DNA from: Janthinobacterium sp. 67
Lineage (GTDB): Bacteria > Pseudomonadota > Gammaproteobacteria > Burkholderiales > Burkholderiaceae_D
Assembly: GCF_002797895.1 (NCBI RefSeq)
Contig: NZ_PGES01000001.1
Span: 4,960,001 to 5,024,000, forward strand
DNA: 64,000 nt
Direction: 5' to 3'
The notes beneath the pieces were generated by a model, which saw only the letters and a program-made list of their open reading frames with translations, was not told the DNA's origin and ran no database searches. Shown piece by piece: positions 49,285-58,661 of this stretch. Each line of letters starts with the position of its first letter. Positions within the stretch are counted from its first letter, which is position 1. A program made the position numbers and the translations under genes.

Positions 49285-51424
49285 GTACTTCGCTGTACTG
49301 CGCGATGCGCCACTGCGGTGCTGGCACGAAGTTGGCGGCCCACTCCAGCACGGCGTCGGCCGGCATGGGGCGGGCGATGCCGTAGCCTTGCGCCAGGTCG
49401 CAGCCCAGCTGGATCAGCCGCGCGCCATGTTCGACGCTTTCCACGCCTTCGGCGATCACCGTCAGGCTGAAGGAACGAGCCAGGCCGATGACGGCGCGCA
49501 CCAGGTGCAGGTCGTCGCGGTCGTTGAGCATATTGCGCACGAAGCTCTGGTCGATCTTGACGATGTTGGCCGGCAGGCGTTTTAAATACGACATCGACGA
49601 GTAGCCGGTGCCGAAATCGTCGAGGGCGAACGTGATGCCCAGCGCCTGGCAGGCGCGGATGATGCGGCGCACGTCTTCGATGTCGTGCAGGGCCGACGAT
49701 TCGAGGATTTCCAGTTCCAGCATGCTGGCGCGCACGCCGGGAAATTCGCCGAGGATGGTTTCCAGGCGCGAGACGAAGTCCGGCTGCTGGAAGTGGCGTG
49801 CCGCGATATTCACGCTGACCACCCAGTGCTTGCCGCAAGCGGCCCAGCGCTGCATCTGCCACAGGGCCTGGCGCAGCACCCATTCGCCGATATCGATGAT
49901 CAACTCCGTCTGCTCCACCAGCGGCAGGAATTGCGCGGGCGCCAGCACGCCGCGGCGCGGATGCTGCCAGCGCAGCAGCGCTTCCATGCCCACCACCGTG
50001 CCGGCGCGCATGTTGACCTTGGGCTGGTAGTACAGCCGCAGTTCGCCATTGATCAGGGCATGGCGCACTTCCGTGCGCTGGTTGTGATGCGTGCGCACTT
50101 CTTCATCGAGATTGGTGTCGAAGAAATGGTACTGGTTGCGCCCTGTCAGCTTGGCCTGGTAGACGGCGTGGTCGGCGTGGCGCAGCAGGCTTTCCGTATT
50201 CAAGTCCTTGCCCGCGTAGACGGCGATGCCGGCGCTGGCCGTCATGTGCAGCGCCTGCTGGTCGCACTGGTAGGGGCGGCCCAGTTCCGCCATCAGCTGC
50301 GTGACGTTCTGTTCGATGCTGGCGATGCTGGCCTGGCCGCACAGCAGCAGGACGAATTCATCGCCGCCCAGGCGCGCCGCGTAATGGATCTGGCCCGTAA
50401 AGTCGTGCAGGCGGCTGGCCACCTGCTTGAGGATTTCATCGCCCGCCTCGGCGCCGTAGCGGTCGTTGATGGCCTGGAAGTGGTCGAGGTCGAACAGACA
50501 GACGGCCAGCAGGCGCTGGCGTTCGCGCGCGAGGAACAGTTCCTGTTCGAAGCGGGCGGCCAGCGCGGCCCGGTTGGGCAAACCCGTCAGCACGTCATTG
50601 TAGTTTTGCCACGACAGCTTTTGCAGGGCCTGCTGCATGTGCACGGTTTCGTTCAGTTGTTCGCCCAGCTGGCGCTGACTGGTTTTCAGCGAGGTCAGCA
50701 GTGCTTCGATATCGCCGGCCATGCCGTTGAACGATTGCGACACGGCTTGCGCCTCGGGCGTGGCGCCGGCCGCCAGGCGCACGGCGAAGTTGCCGTCGCG
50801 GAAGCGGTCGGTCGCTTGCACGAAGCGCGCCAGCAGCTTGCGGTGCGTGGCCAGGATCAAGCCCAGCAGCACGAAGACGAGCACGATATTGACGGTGCTG
50901 AGGACGGCCTGCTCGCGTACCCTGAGCCACACTTGCGCCAGGGGCAGGCCGGGCGTGTAGTGCAGGTCGAGGATGCCGTCGCCACCGTCCGGCAACGCCA
51001 CCGTCAGGCGGCTGCGGATGGCCGTGATGCCGGCCAGGCGCGCGAACCATGCCGGTACCGTGGCCAGCGTGCCGGCCAGCTTGCTGTCGGCCAGCACTTC
51101 GACATGCCCGCCAGCCGTGTCCCAGCGCGCGGAAACGAGGCTGCGGTTCAGCGGCAGGGCGCTGCGCAGCACTTGCCGCACGCTGTCGTGCATCGCGTGA
51201 CTGTCCGCGTGCACGGCCAGCGGCAGCACGCTATTGGCCAGGAACAGGTCGAGTTGCCGCGCATCGTATTGGTAGCGCGCGTTGGCCAGCGCCGTTTCCG
51301 TGCCGAGCAGGGCGTGATAGCGAACGGCGGAAACGGCGAGTATCAGGAAGAAAATAGGAAGAAAGAGGCGGGAATAAATTCCCATCCGCATCCATGAAGA
51401 TAATATTTTCCCAAAGACTGGCAT
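49277..51424 (-). CDS. Membrane sensor HAMP-GGDEF-EAL protein (cyclic-di-GMP turnover)
   Basis: 715 residues. Helix about 16-36, a ~135-residue periplasmic sensor, helix about 172-192, HAMP, GGDEF (~272-435) and EAL (~450-690). Motifs [21 protein letters not shown] and DDFGTGYSS are intact. The periplasmic domain (with HYTPGLPLAQVWLRV) resembles the LapD/MoxY-like N-terminal type only loosely. The ATG at 51424 has no good Shine-Dalgarno; M12 or M14 are alternatives. It is convergent with glcF, with an 8-bp overlap. Confidence 0.92.
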   Translation of the reverse strand: MPVFGKILSSWMRMGIYSRLFLPIFFLILAVSAVRYHALLGTETALANARYQYDARQLDLFLANSVLPLAVHADSHAMHDSVRQVLRSALPLNRSLVSARWDTAGGHVEVLADSKLAGTLATVPAWFARLAGITAIRSRLTVALPDGGDGILDLHYTPGLPLAQVWLRVREQAVLSTVNIVLVFVLLGLILATHRKLLARFVQATDRFRDGNFAVRLAAGATPEAQAVSQSFNGMAGDIEALLTSLKTSQRQLGEQLNETVHMQQALQKLSWQNYNDVLTGLPNRAALAARFEQELFLARERQRLLAVCLFDLDHFQAINDRYGAEAGDEILKQVASRLHDFTGQIHYAARLGGDEFVLLLCGQASIASIEQNVTQLMAELGRPYQCDQQALHMTASAGIAVYAGKDLNTESLLRHADHAVYQAKLTGRNQYHFFDTNLDEEVRTHHNQRTEVRHALINGELRLYYQPKVNMRAGTVVGMEALLRWQHPRRGVLAPAQFLPLVEQTELIIDIGEWVLRQALWQMQRWAACGKHWVVSVNIAARHFQQPDFVSRLETILGEFPGVRASMLELEILESSALHDIEDVRRIIRACQALGITFALDDFGTGYSSMSYLKRLPANIVKIDQSFVRNMLNDRDDLHLVRAVIGLARSFSLTVIAEGVESVEHGARLIQLGCDLAQGYGIARPMPADAVLEWAANFVPAPQWRIAQYSEVPI

Positions 51425-51569
51425 CGTTTTTTGATCGATATCTGCGAATAATTATGCAAACATTATCACCGAAATTTGCTATTGGAAACACAATATTGAT
51501 GTCAGGCATGAAATAAGTGCGGATTGATTGATTTCAGCAATTATTGTTTTTAATCAGACCGTTGAATTG

Positions 51570-52055
51570 CTACTCCAGTAGTAATTGCCGGATGTCGGCT
51601 GCCAGGCTGGCCGGTTTGCTGGCCGTCGCGTAGCGGCGAAATACGCTGCCATCCTTGCGCACCAAAAATTTGGTGAAATTCCATTTGATCGACTGCGTGC
51701 CCAATATGCCGGGCGCCGCCTGTTTTAATTGCGCAAACAGGGGATGGGTATGCGGGCCATTCACGTCGATCTTGGCAAACAGGGGAAAGGTGACGCCAAA
51801 GTTTTTCTCGCAAAAGGCGCCGATTTCCGCATTCGAGCTCGGTTCCTGCTGGCGGAATTGATTGCAGGGAAAGCCCAGCACGACCAGGCCCTGGTCGTGG
51901 AATTCGCGGTACAGCGCTTCGAGCCCTTGGTATTGCGGCGTGAAGCCGCAGGCGCTGGCCGTGTTGACGACCAACAATACCTTGCCCTTGTAGCGCGCCA
52001 GGTCGATGGGCGTGCCATCCAGTGCCTCGGCCTGGAAATCGTGGATGCTGGTCAT
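51570..52055 (-). CDS. Glutathione peroxidase
   Basis: 161 residues of the cysteine-type GPx family. The peroxidatic cysteine is in VVNTASACGFTPQY, with GFPCNQF and the tryptophan motif IKWNFTKFLV completing the active site. Such bacterial enzymes usually run on thioredoxin. It begins 1 bp after the pilU stop (TGACATG), so is co-transcribed with pilT-pilU; the link with pili is probably only positional. Confidence 0.95.
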   Translation of the reverse strand: MTSIHDFQAEALDGTPIDLARYKGKVLLVVNTASACGFTPQYQGLEALYREFHDQGLVVLGFPCNQFRQQEPSSNAEIGAFCEKNFGVTFPLFAKIDVNGPHTHPLFAQLKQAAPGILGTQSIKWNFTKFLVRKDGSVFRRYATASKPASLAADIRQLLLE

Positions 52056-52056
52056 G

Positions 52057-53196
52057 TCAGAGGAGTCCCAGTTTGGTGGTGCCCGTTTGCGGGGCGGGTT
52101 CCGGCGCCGTTGCGCCCTTGAGCTTGATCGTCAGGCGCAGGTCGTTGACGGAGTCCGCGTTGCGCAGCGCGTCTTCATAGCTGATGGCGCCCGCCTCGTG
52201 CAGGTCGAACAGGGCCTGGTCGAAAGTCTGCATGCCGTGTTCGCGCGATTTTTTCATCAATTCCTTGATTTCGTGCACCTGGCCCTTGAAGATCAGGTCG
52301 CTCATCAGCGGCGAATTGAGCAGGATTTCCAGCGCCGCCTTGCGTCCGCCGCCGTCCTTGTTGGGAATCAGCCGCTGCGAAATCATGCCTTTCAAATTCA
52401 GCGACAGGTCCATCAGCAACTGCTGGCGCCGCTCTTCGGGGAAGAAATTGATGATGCGGTCCAGTGCCTGGTTGGCGTTGTTCGCGTGCAAGGTGGCCAG
52501 GCACAGATGGCCCGTCTCGGCAAAGGCGATGGCATGGTCCATCGTGTCGCGGTCGCGGATTTCGCCGATCTGGATCACGTCGGGCGCCTGGCGCAGGGTG
52601 TTTTTCAGGGCCGTGGCCCAGTCGTCCGTATCGACGCCCACTTCGCGCTGGGTAACGATGCAGTTGCCGTGCGGATGGATGAATTCCACGGGGTCTTCGA
52701 TGGTGATGATGTGGCCATGGCTGTGTGCGTTGCGGTGGCCCACCATGGCCGCCAGCGTGGTCGACTTGCCGCAGCCCGTGGCGCCCACCATGATGACGAG
52801 GCCGCGCTTGCTCATGACGATGTCTTGCAGGATGGCCGGTAAGCCGAGCCCATCGAGGGTGGGAATGGCGGTATTGATCAAGCGCAAGACCATGCCTGCC
52901 TGGCCCATCTGCACGAAGGCGGACACGCGGAAGCGCCCGAGGCCCTCCGGGCTGATGGCGAAATTGGCTTCGCGGCTGGACGCGAACTCGGCCGCCTGGC
53001 GTTCGTTCATGACGGCGCGCACGTAGCCGGCCGCCTGCTGCGCGTCGAGCGCGCCGCCCGCCAGCGGCGTCAGCTTGCCGTCGAGCTTGATGGCGGGCGG
53101 AAAGCCGGCCGTGATGAACAGGTCGGAGCCGCCCCGTGCGTGCATGTGCGCCAGCAGCGCGTGCATGGCGCCATAGTGTTCGTGGTTCGTCTGCAT
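52057..53196 (-). CDS. pilU: Type IV pilus retraction ATPase accessory PilU
   Basis: 379 residues. Walker A GATGCGKST, Asp box/Walker B region IQIGEIRDRDTMDH and His box LATLHANNANQALDR are present. It lacks the AIRNLIRE motif of PilT and has an extra C-terminal tail, as PilU does. PilU is a PilT-dependent ATPase that boosts retraction force. It is 4 bp after pilT on the same strand. Confidence 0.94.
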   Translation of the reverse strand: MQTNHEHYGAMHALLAHMHARGGSDLFITAGFPPAIKLDGKLTPLAGGALDAQQAAGYVRAVMNERQAAEFASSREANFAISPEGLGRFRVSAFVQMGQAGMVLRLINTAIPTLDGLGLPAILQDIVMSKRGLVIMVGATGCGKSTTLAAMVGHRNAHSHGHIITIEDPVEFIHPHGNCIVTQREVGVDTDDWATALKNTLRQAPDVIQIGEIRDRDTMDHAIAFAETGHLCLATLHANNANQALDRIINFFPEERRQQLLMDLSLNLKGMISQRLIPNKDGGGRKAALEILLNSPLMSDLIFKGQVHEIKELMKKSREHGMQTFDQALFDLHEAGAISYEDALRNADSVNDLRLTIKLKGATAPEPAPQTGTTKLGLL

Positions 53197-53200
53197 GCGC

Positions 53201-54244
53201 TTATCCGGGGAAGTTTTCAGGCGACTTGGCGGCCGAGCGGGCCGTTTCCGCCGAGATCGTGCCGCGACGCACGAGGTCGGCCAGGCACTGGTCCAGGGTC
53301 TGCATGCCCACGTTGCTGCCCGTCTGGATGGCCGAATACATTTGCGCCACTTTCGCTTCGCGGATCAGGTTGCGCACGGCCGGCGTGGCCAGCATGATTT
53401 CATGCGCGGCCACGCGGCCCATGCCATCCCTGGTTTTGAGCAGGTTCTGCGAAATGACGGCTTGCAAGGATTCGGACAGCATGGCGCGCACCATTTCCTT
53501 TTCCTCGGCGGGGAAGACGTCGATGATGCGGTCGATCGATTTCGCCGCCGACGAGGTGTGCAGGGTGCCGAACACGAGGTGGCCCGTTTCAGCCGCCGTC
53601 AGCGCCAGGCGGATGGTTTCCAGGTCGCGCAATTCGCCCACTAAAATCACGTCCGGGTCTTCGCGCAGGGCCGAGCGCAGCGCGTTGCTGAACGAATGCG
53701 TGTGCGAACCCACCTCGCGCTGGTTGATCAGGCATTTTTTCGGTTCATGCACGAATTCGATCGGGTCTTCGATGGTCAGAATATGGTGGTTCAGGCGCTC
53801 GTTGACGTGGTTCACCATCGCCGCCAGGGTGGTCGACTTGCCCGAACCCGTCGGGCCCGTCACCAGCACGAGGCCCCGTGGACGCATGGCCAGCTCGCCG
53901 AAGATGCGCGGCGCGTTCAGGTCTTCCAGGGTCAGCACTTTCGAGGGAATCGTGCGCAGCACGGCCGAGGCACCCCGTTCCTGGTTGTAGGCGTTGACGC
54001 GGAAGCGGGCCAGGCCGGGAATTTCGAACGAGAAATCGCATTCCAGCGCTTCCTCATACGCCTTGCGCTGGCTGTCGTTCATGATGTCGTAGATCATGCT
54101 GTGCACTTCCTTGTGCTCGAGCGGCGCCACGTTCAGGCGGCGCACGTCGCCATTGACCCGTATCATCGGCGGCAGGCCGGAAGACAGGTGCAAGTCGGAA
54201 GCCTTGTTGCTGACGGAGAAAGCGAGTAGTTCGGAGATGTCCAT
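53201..54244 (-). CDS. pilT: Type IV pilus retraction ATPase PilT
   Basis: 347 residues. Walker A GPTGSGKST, Walker B region VILVGELRDLET, His box FGTLHTSSAAKSIDR and the PilT-specific C-terminal AVRNLIREAK are all present. It is the hexameric motor for pilus depolymerisation and twitching. Other pil genes are not in the window. It is divergent from yggS-proC, an arrangement common in beta- and gammaproteobacteria. Confidence 0.97.
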   Translation of the reverse strand: MDISELLAFSVSNKASDLHLSSGLPPMIRVNGDVRRLNVAPLEHKEVHSMIYDIMNDSQRKAYEEALECDFSFEIPGLARFRVNAYNQERGASAVLRTIPSKVLTLEDLNAPRIFGELAMRPRGLVLVTGPTGSGKSTTLAAMVNHVNERLNHHILTIEDPIEFVHEPKKCLINQREVGSHTHSFSNALRSALREDPDVILVGELRDLETIRLALTAAETGHLVFGTLHTSSAAKSIDRIIDVFPAEEKEMVRAMLSESLQAVISQNLLKTRDGMGRVAAHEIMLATPAVRNLIREAKVAQMYSAIQTGSNVGMQTLDQCLADLVRRGTISAETARSAAKSPENFPG

Positions 54245-54308
54245 TTATAATCCCTGTGCCTGCATTGATGGGCTGCCTGAAGCGGCCGTGCCCCGTATCC
54301 ACTAGAAA

Positions 54309-55016
54309 ATGATTATGTCCACAATCGAACTGAACTTGCAAGCCGTCCGCGACGCAATCGCGCAAGCGGCGCTGGAGGCGCAACGCACGCCCGAAGACGT
54401 GACCCTGCTGGCCGTCTCGAAAACCTTCGGCGCGGACGCCGTGCTGGACGCCATGCGCGCGGGCCAGGCGGCGTTCGGCGAAAATTATCTGCAGGAGGCG
54501 CTCGACAAGATCGCCGCCGTCAAGCTTGCGCAGCCGCAAGGCGCACCCGTCTGGCATTTCATCGGCCCCATCCAGAGCAACAAGACGCGCCCCATCGCCG
54601 AGCACTTCGACTGGGTGCATACGGTGGCGCGGGAAAAGATTGCCGCGCGCCTGTCCGAGCAGCGCCCGGCCGGCTTGCCGGACCTGAATATCTGCCTGCA
54701 AGTCAATATCAGCGGCGAAGCCAGCAAGAGCGGCGTGACGCCAGCCGAATTGCCTGCCCTGGCGCATGCCGTGGCGCAGCTGCCGCGTTTGCGTTTGCGC
54801 GGCCTGATGGCCATCCCCGAGCCGGAAACGGAGCTCGCGCTTCAGCGCGTTGCCTTTGCGCAGCTGCGCGCGCTGTACGAACAATTGAAGGCCGAAGGGC
54901 TGGCGCTCGACACCTTGTCGATGGGCATGTCGGCCGACTTGCGCGCCGCCGTGCTCGAAGGCGCCACCATCGTGCGCGTGGGCAGCGCCATCTTCGGTTC
55001 CCGCAACTATTCCTGA
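54309..55016 (+). CDS. yggS: YggS-family pyridoxal-phosphate homeostasis protein
   Basis: 235 residues (ATG at 54309; an in-frame ATG at 54315 gives 233). The PLP lysine is in LLAVSKTF; GENYLQEALDK, WHFIGPIQSNKT and LSMGMSADLRAA continuing to GATIVRVGSAIFG are classical. It is a single-domain alanine-racemase-like fold without known enzymatic activity that buffers free PLP. proC follows after 16 bp. Confidence 0.96.
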   Translation: MIMSTIELNLQAVRDAIAQAALEAQRTPEDVTLLAVSKTFGADAVLDAMRAGQAAFGENYLQEALDKIAAVKLAQPQGAPVWHFIGPIQSNKTRPIAEHFDWVHTVAREKIAARLSEQRPAGLPDLNICLQVNISGEASKSGVTPAELPALAHAVAQLPRLRLRGLMAIPEPETELALQRVAFAQLRALYEQLKAEGLALDTLSMGMSADLRAAVLEGATIVRVGSAIFGSRNYS

Positions 55017-55032
55017 TGAAGAGAGAACAAGC

Positions 55033-55863
55033 ATGACGACAGAATTGAATATCGCCTTTGTGGGCGGCGGCAACATGGCCGCGGCCCTGATCGCCGGCCT
55101 GGCCGGCAAGCTGACCCTGGGCGGCAACATCCACGTGATCGACCCCCATGCGCCCGCGCTGGAAAAACTGCAGGCGCAATTCGGCGTCACGACGGCGACT
55201 GCCGCCGGTGACGCATTGCGCGGCGTGGACGTGATCGTGCTGGCCGTGAAACCGCAAAGCATGCGTGAAGTGGCGGCGCAATTGCTGCCCTTCCTCGACG
55301 GGGAGCGGGCGCCGTTGATCCTGTCGATCGCGGCCGGCATCCGCGCGGCCGACCTGTCGCGCTGGCTCGGCGACTATCCCGCCATCGTGCGCTGCATGCC
55401 GAATACGCCAGCCCTGATCGGCATGGGCATCACGGGCATGGTGGCCAGCAGCGGCGTGAGCGAAGAACAGAAAAAGACGGCGGACGCCATCCTGCGCGCC
55501 GTCGGCCAGACGGTCTGGCTCGACGACGAAGCCAAGATCGATCCCGTCACGGCCGTGTCCGGCAGCGGTCCCGCCTATGTGTTTTACTTTATCGAAGCGA
55601 TGCAGCAGGCGGCCGCCGAACTGGGGCTCACGCCCGAGCAGGGCACGCAACTGGCGATTGCCACGTTCACGGGCGCGGCGCAGCTGGCGGCGAACTCCAG
55701 CGAACCCGTGTCCTTGCTGCGCGAGAGGGTCACGTCGAAAGGCGGCACGACCTACGCGGCCCTGACCAGCATGGAAGAGAGCGGCGTGAAGGCGGCCATC
55801 GTCAAGGGCATCAAGGCGGCCGCCGAGCGGGGGCGCGAGATGGGCGACGAGCTTGCCAAGTAA
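55033..55863 (+). CDS. proC: Pyrroline-5-carboxylate reductase
   Basis: 276 residues. Rossmann start FVGGGNMAAALIAGL, VLAVKPQSM, RCMPNTPALIGMG, and the C-terminal proline-reductase signature VSGSGPAYVFYFIEAM followed by LRERVTSKGGTTYAAL. It performs the last step of proline synthesis with NAD(P)H. GAGAGAA precedes the ATG. Its stop codon is immediately followed (0 bp) by the stop of the convergent anti-sigma gene. Confidence 0.97.
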   Translation: MTTELNIAFVGGGNMAAALIAGLAGKLTLGGNIHVIDPHAPALEKLQAQFGVTTATAAGDALRGVDVIVLAVKPQSMREVAAQLLPFLDGERAPLILSIAAGIRAADLSRWLGDYPAIVRCMPNTPALIGMGITGMVASSGVSEEQKKTADAILRAVGQTVWLDDEAKIDPVTAVSGSGPAYVFYFIEAMQQAAAELGLTPEQGTQLAIATFTGAAQLAANSSEPVSLLRERVTSKGGTTYAALTSMEESGVKAAIVKGIKAAAERGREMGDELAK

Positions 55864-56580
55864 TCAGATGACTTTGACGGCGCGGCCGATATACAGGATC
55901 GGCCCAGTCGGCCTGCCTGTCGGCGAGCCTGTTTGCGGCTCCAGCGTGATTTCAAACAGTTGATCGGGCTGCAGCGGCGGCAGCTTGTCCAACGTCAACT
56001 TGAGGCTTTGCCCCGGCGTGACGAGGCCCAGCGAGACGGGGGCGCCCCAGTCCTTGCCCTTGGTCCAGAATTGCAGGGCCTTTTGCTGCGGCACGGCAGT
56101 CGGCCCCAGCGGGATCAGGCTCAGGTCGCGGTTTTTGCCGCCGCGTCCGCCCGCCTGTACGATCCAGCCCGGCGATTTATCCTGCGGCGCCACCAGCACC
56201 ACCAGGTAGCCGGGTCCGGCTGGCGCTTGCAGTTGCGTCGTGGCCAGCACGGCCAGCGCGGCCGTGGCCGCCAGGCCGCCGCCGGCCAGCAGTCTCCAGA
56301 AGGCCAGGCTGTTCCACCACGCCTGCCAGCCGCCCGCCTGCCGCACGGCTTTCGGCGTGAACAGGCTGGCGCTGATGCGCGGCCACAGCTGGGCGGACGG
56401 CGCTTCGGGCGGCGCCAGGGTTGTCAATGGCAGCAGACGTTGTTCCCAGGCGTCGACGGCGTCGCGCAAGGCGGGCTCGCGTGGCAAACGCTGTTCCACT
56501 GCCGCGCGTTCGGCCAGCGCCAATGTGCCCAGCACGTATTCGCCGGCCAGTCTTTGCAGTTCTTCGTCGCTGTCGATCAT
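55864..56580 (-). CDS. Anti-sigma factor, RskA-like
   Basis: 238 residues. The N-terminal zinc-less anti-sigma domain (ELQRLAGEYVLGTLALAERA) has the typical L-x-GEYVLGTL start. One membrane helix lies at about 92-116 (LAGGGLAATAALAVLAT), then an RskA-type periplasmic domain with GYLVVLVAPQDKSPGWIVQA and FEITLEPQTGSPTGRPTGPI. The ATG at 56580 overlaps the sigma-factor stop (ATGA), favouring it over the ATG at 56589. It should hold the upstream sigma factor inactive at the membrane. Confidence 0.9.
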   Translation of the reverse strand: MIDSDEELQRLAGEYVLGTLALAERAAVEQRLPREPALRDAVDAWEQRLLPLTTLAPPEAPSAQLWPRISASLFTPKAVRQAGGWQAWWNSLAFWRLLAGGGLAATAALAVLATTQLQAPAGPGYLVVLVAPQDKSPGWIVQAGGRGGKNRDLSLIPLGPTAVPQQKALQFWTKGKDWGAPVSLGLVTPGQSLKLTLDKLPPLQPDQLFEITLEPQTGSPTGRPTGPILYIGRAVKVI

Positions 56581-57152
56581 TGCATGCACTCCCGCAAGGC
56601 GGCCAGGCCCCGCTTGACCCAGGCCTTGACGGTTCCCAGCGGCGCTTGCAGGCGCTGCGCGATTTCGCTATGGGAACAGCCATCGACATAGGCGTACAGG
56701 ATGCTGTTGCGTTTGCCTTCATCCAGGTGGCCGAGGCAATCATGCAGCTTGCCCAGGTCCGCCTGGTCGGCATAGGCCTCGCCCGTATCATGGCCTAGTC
56801 GTTCGTGCAGCAGGGTTTCCACGGTATCCTCGTCGGCTGACAGTTCATGGGCGCGGGCACGCACCACGTCCAGCGCCTGGTGCCGCACCACCACATAGAT
56901 CCAGCCCTTGCCGCTGCCGCGCGTGGCGTCGAAACTGCCGGCGCGGCGCCAGATGTTCAGGAAGGCGTCGTGCAGCACATCTTCGGCCAGAGCCCGCTGG
57001 CGCACGATGCGCAGGGCCACGCCCAGCAGGTAGCGGCTTTCCTGCTGGTACAGGCCATGCAATGCCTGCTGCTCGCCCCTGGCGCAGGCGCGCAGGGCGG
57101 CATCGTAATCGTAAGGGGCGGCTGGCGTTGGCAAGGTTGGCGCAATCGTCAA
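56577..57152 (-). CDS. ECF RNA polymerase sigma factor (SigK/RpoE-like)
   Basis: 191 residues from a TTG at 57152; no ATG is available before conserved region 2. Region 2 has YLLGVALRIVRQRALAEDVL and HDAFLNIWRRAGSFD, region 4 has YVDGCSHSEIAQRLQAPLGT and VKAWVKRGL. It is co-translated with its anti-sigma factor. A possible housekeeping promoter (TTGGCA...TATACT) lies just upstream around 57184-57210. The DUF3455 lipoprotein gene upstream, same strand, is a possible target. Confidence 0.93.
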   Translation of the reverse strand: MTIAPTLPTPAAPYDYDAALRACARGEQQALHGLYQQESRYLLGVALRIVRQRALAEDVLHDAFLNIWRRAGSFDATRGSGKGWIYVVVRHQALDVVRARAHELSADEDTVETLLHERLGHDTGEAYADQADLGKLHDCLGHLDEGKRNSILYAYVDGCSHSEIAQRLQAPLGTVKAWVKRGLAALRECMQ

Positions 57153-57226
57153 GGTTTAACGGTTAGCAAGTTTTCAATGCCGAGTATAGGCCAGAATCCA
57201 GCTTGCCAACCGTCAATTTAACGCTG

Positions 57227-57784
57227 TTATGCTGCTTTCCAGAAGATGTAGTCAGCCTGGTAGGGCACCCATTGTTTGGCGCCGATGGATTCCATGCCGC
57301 AGGGGCTGCTTGGCGCCACGCCACCGCTGGTGGCCACGCGCTGGATGTAGCTGACGCCCTGCATGGCGCCGCTGCCCGTGGCCGGGTTGGCTTTTACCAG
57401 TTGATACGGGATGTTGCCCGTGCCGGCCGGCGCCACGGCCACTTGCGTCGCCGTCACCTTCGAGCCATCCAGGTTGGCCCAGGTGGCAGGTGGGCCGACG
57501 TAGGTGCCGACCTGCATGCCGCTGCGGTCGTTCAAGGCCGCGTCCGGTCCCACGAAGACCCATTCATGGCCCGTCATGTCTTTCTTGGCCTTGCATTCGT
57601 AGGCGATCTTGCCCACGCCTACCGTCTGCATGGCCACCTGGTGGCCATCGGGCACTTTCACGGCGTTGGGCAATTGCTCCTGCGAATAGCGCGCGCTCAT
57701 GGGAGCGCAGGCGCTCAGCAGCAGGGCGGCACACAGCACGGTGAGGGAAGGGGCGGTATGGCGTGGGGCGATGATGGCATGCAT
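57227..57784 (-). CDS. DUF3455 family lipoprotein
   Basis: 185 residues. The signal peptide has the lipobox LLSAC. The mature part has PDGHQVAMQTVGVGKIAYEC, GHEWVFVGPDAAL, VGTYVGPPATWANLDGS and GAMQGVSYIQRVATSGGVAP, the DUF3455 pattern of unknown function. AGGAG precedes the ATG at 57784. It ends 74 bp before the ECF sigma gene, which reads in the same direction; this grouping suggests membership of the sigma-factor regulon (inference). Confidence 0.87.
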   Translation of the reverse strand: MHAIIAPRHTAPSLTVLCAALLLSACAPMSARYSQEQLPNAVKVPDGHQVAMQTVGVGKIAYECKAKKDMTGHEWVFVGPDAALNDRSGMQVGTYVGPPATWANLDGSKVTATQVAVAPAGTGNIPYQLVKANPATGSGAMQGVSYIQRVATSGGVAPSSPCGMESIGAKQWVPYQADYIFWKAA

Positions 57785-57874
57785 GGCGGACTCCTGGTAG
57801 TTGGCTCAACCGGCTGGTTGATATCATTACTACGCAGGGGTTTGCCATTTGGATGCAGCCAGGAAAAAAATAAT

Positions 57875-58222
57875 TTATTCCGGCGTTTCTTTCTTGCTGA
57901 AACGCTGCGCCAGTGCCAGCACGACGGGCATGGCGGTGGTGGCGTGCTTGAGCAGCGCGCCGCTAGCCCGCAGCAGCGGCAGGAAACGGCGCGGACGCAC
58001 GAGCACGAGGCCCAGCACGGCGCCCCCTATCATCAGGGGAATTTTGAAGCGCGTGGCCAGGGTGTGGCGCAGATTGCCGCCCGTGAGCGGTTCCAGCAAT
58101 TGCCGCGTCTGCACGCCCAGGGCCAGGCGCTGCAGCGCGCATTCGGCCAGCAGCGCATCGCGCCGCTGCGCCAGGCTGGCGGCCGTATGCACATGCGACA
58201 GTTTGGTGGGATGCGTGGTCAT
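57875..58222 (-). CDS. YqjK-like small protein
   Basis: 115 residues. A charged N-terminal helix (SLAQRRDALLAECALQRLAL) and one hydrophobic segment (about 64-78, IPLMIGGAVLGLVLV) are followed by a basic tail. Length, order and the ATGA overlap with the YqjE-type gene match the E. coli yqjD-yqjE-yqjK cluster; sequence similarity to YqjK is only inferred. Function unknown. Confidence 0.72.
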   Translation of the reverse strand: MTTHPTKLSHVHTAASLAQRRDALLAECALQRLALGVQTRQLLEPLTGGNLRHTLATRFKIPLMIGGAVLGLVLVRPRRFLPLLRASGALLKHATTAMPVVLALAQRFSKKETPE

Positions 58223-58605
58223 GGCCGCTCCGATCCCCGGCGGGCCAGCAGTTGCAGCTCGTCCAAGTCTTTGTTCAGTTCGGAAAGTGTGAAGGACAGC
58301 AGTTTCGGCTTGCTGCGGAAACTGGCGCGCACGCCCAGCAGGGTAGCGATGGCGGCGACGATGAAGACGGCGGCCGTGATGGCGATGGCGGCGATGCGGT
58401 GCGTATCCCAAAATAATACGATGACGAGGAACACGATCAATACGAGGCCGACGAACAGGCACAGCAGTGCCAGCATGGCCAGCGCCAGATAGGACAGGAA
58501 GCGCAGCGACTCTTCTTCCATTTCCACGGCCGCCAGGGCCAGACGGGTCTGGACGATGGCGGCGAGGGTCGCTGCGACTTGGGCGACATGGTGCACGATA
58601 GCCAT
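58219..58605 (-). CDS. YqjE / phage-holin-superfamily membrane protein
   Basis: 128 residues. An amphipathic N-terminus (LAAIVQTRLALAAVEMEEES) is followed by two strong membrane helices (about 36-62 and 70-92) and a charged C-terminal helix (LSELNKDLDELQLLARRG). This is the Phage_holin_3_6/YqjE family found beside DUF883 proteins. The stop overlaps the YqjK-like start. It is 56 bp after the DUF883 gene. Confidence 0.85.
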   Translation of the reverse strand: MAIVHHVAQVAATLAAIVQTRLALAAVEMEEESLRFLSYLALAMLALLCLFVGLVLIVFLVIVLFWDTHRIAAIAITAAVFIVAAIATLLGVRASFRSKPKLLSFTLSELNKDLDELQLLARRGSERP

Positions 58606-58661
58606 ATGCTGCCTTTCGCGTCAGGAGACGGCCTATGCCGTCGGTGCTGCGTCGGTACTAA

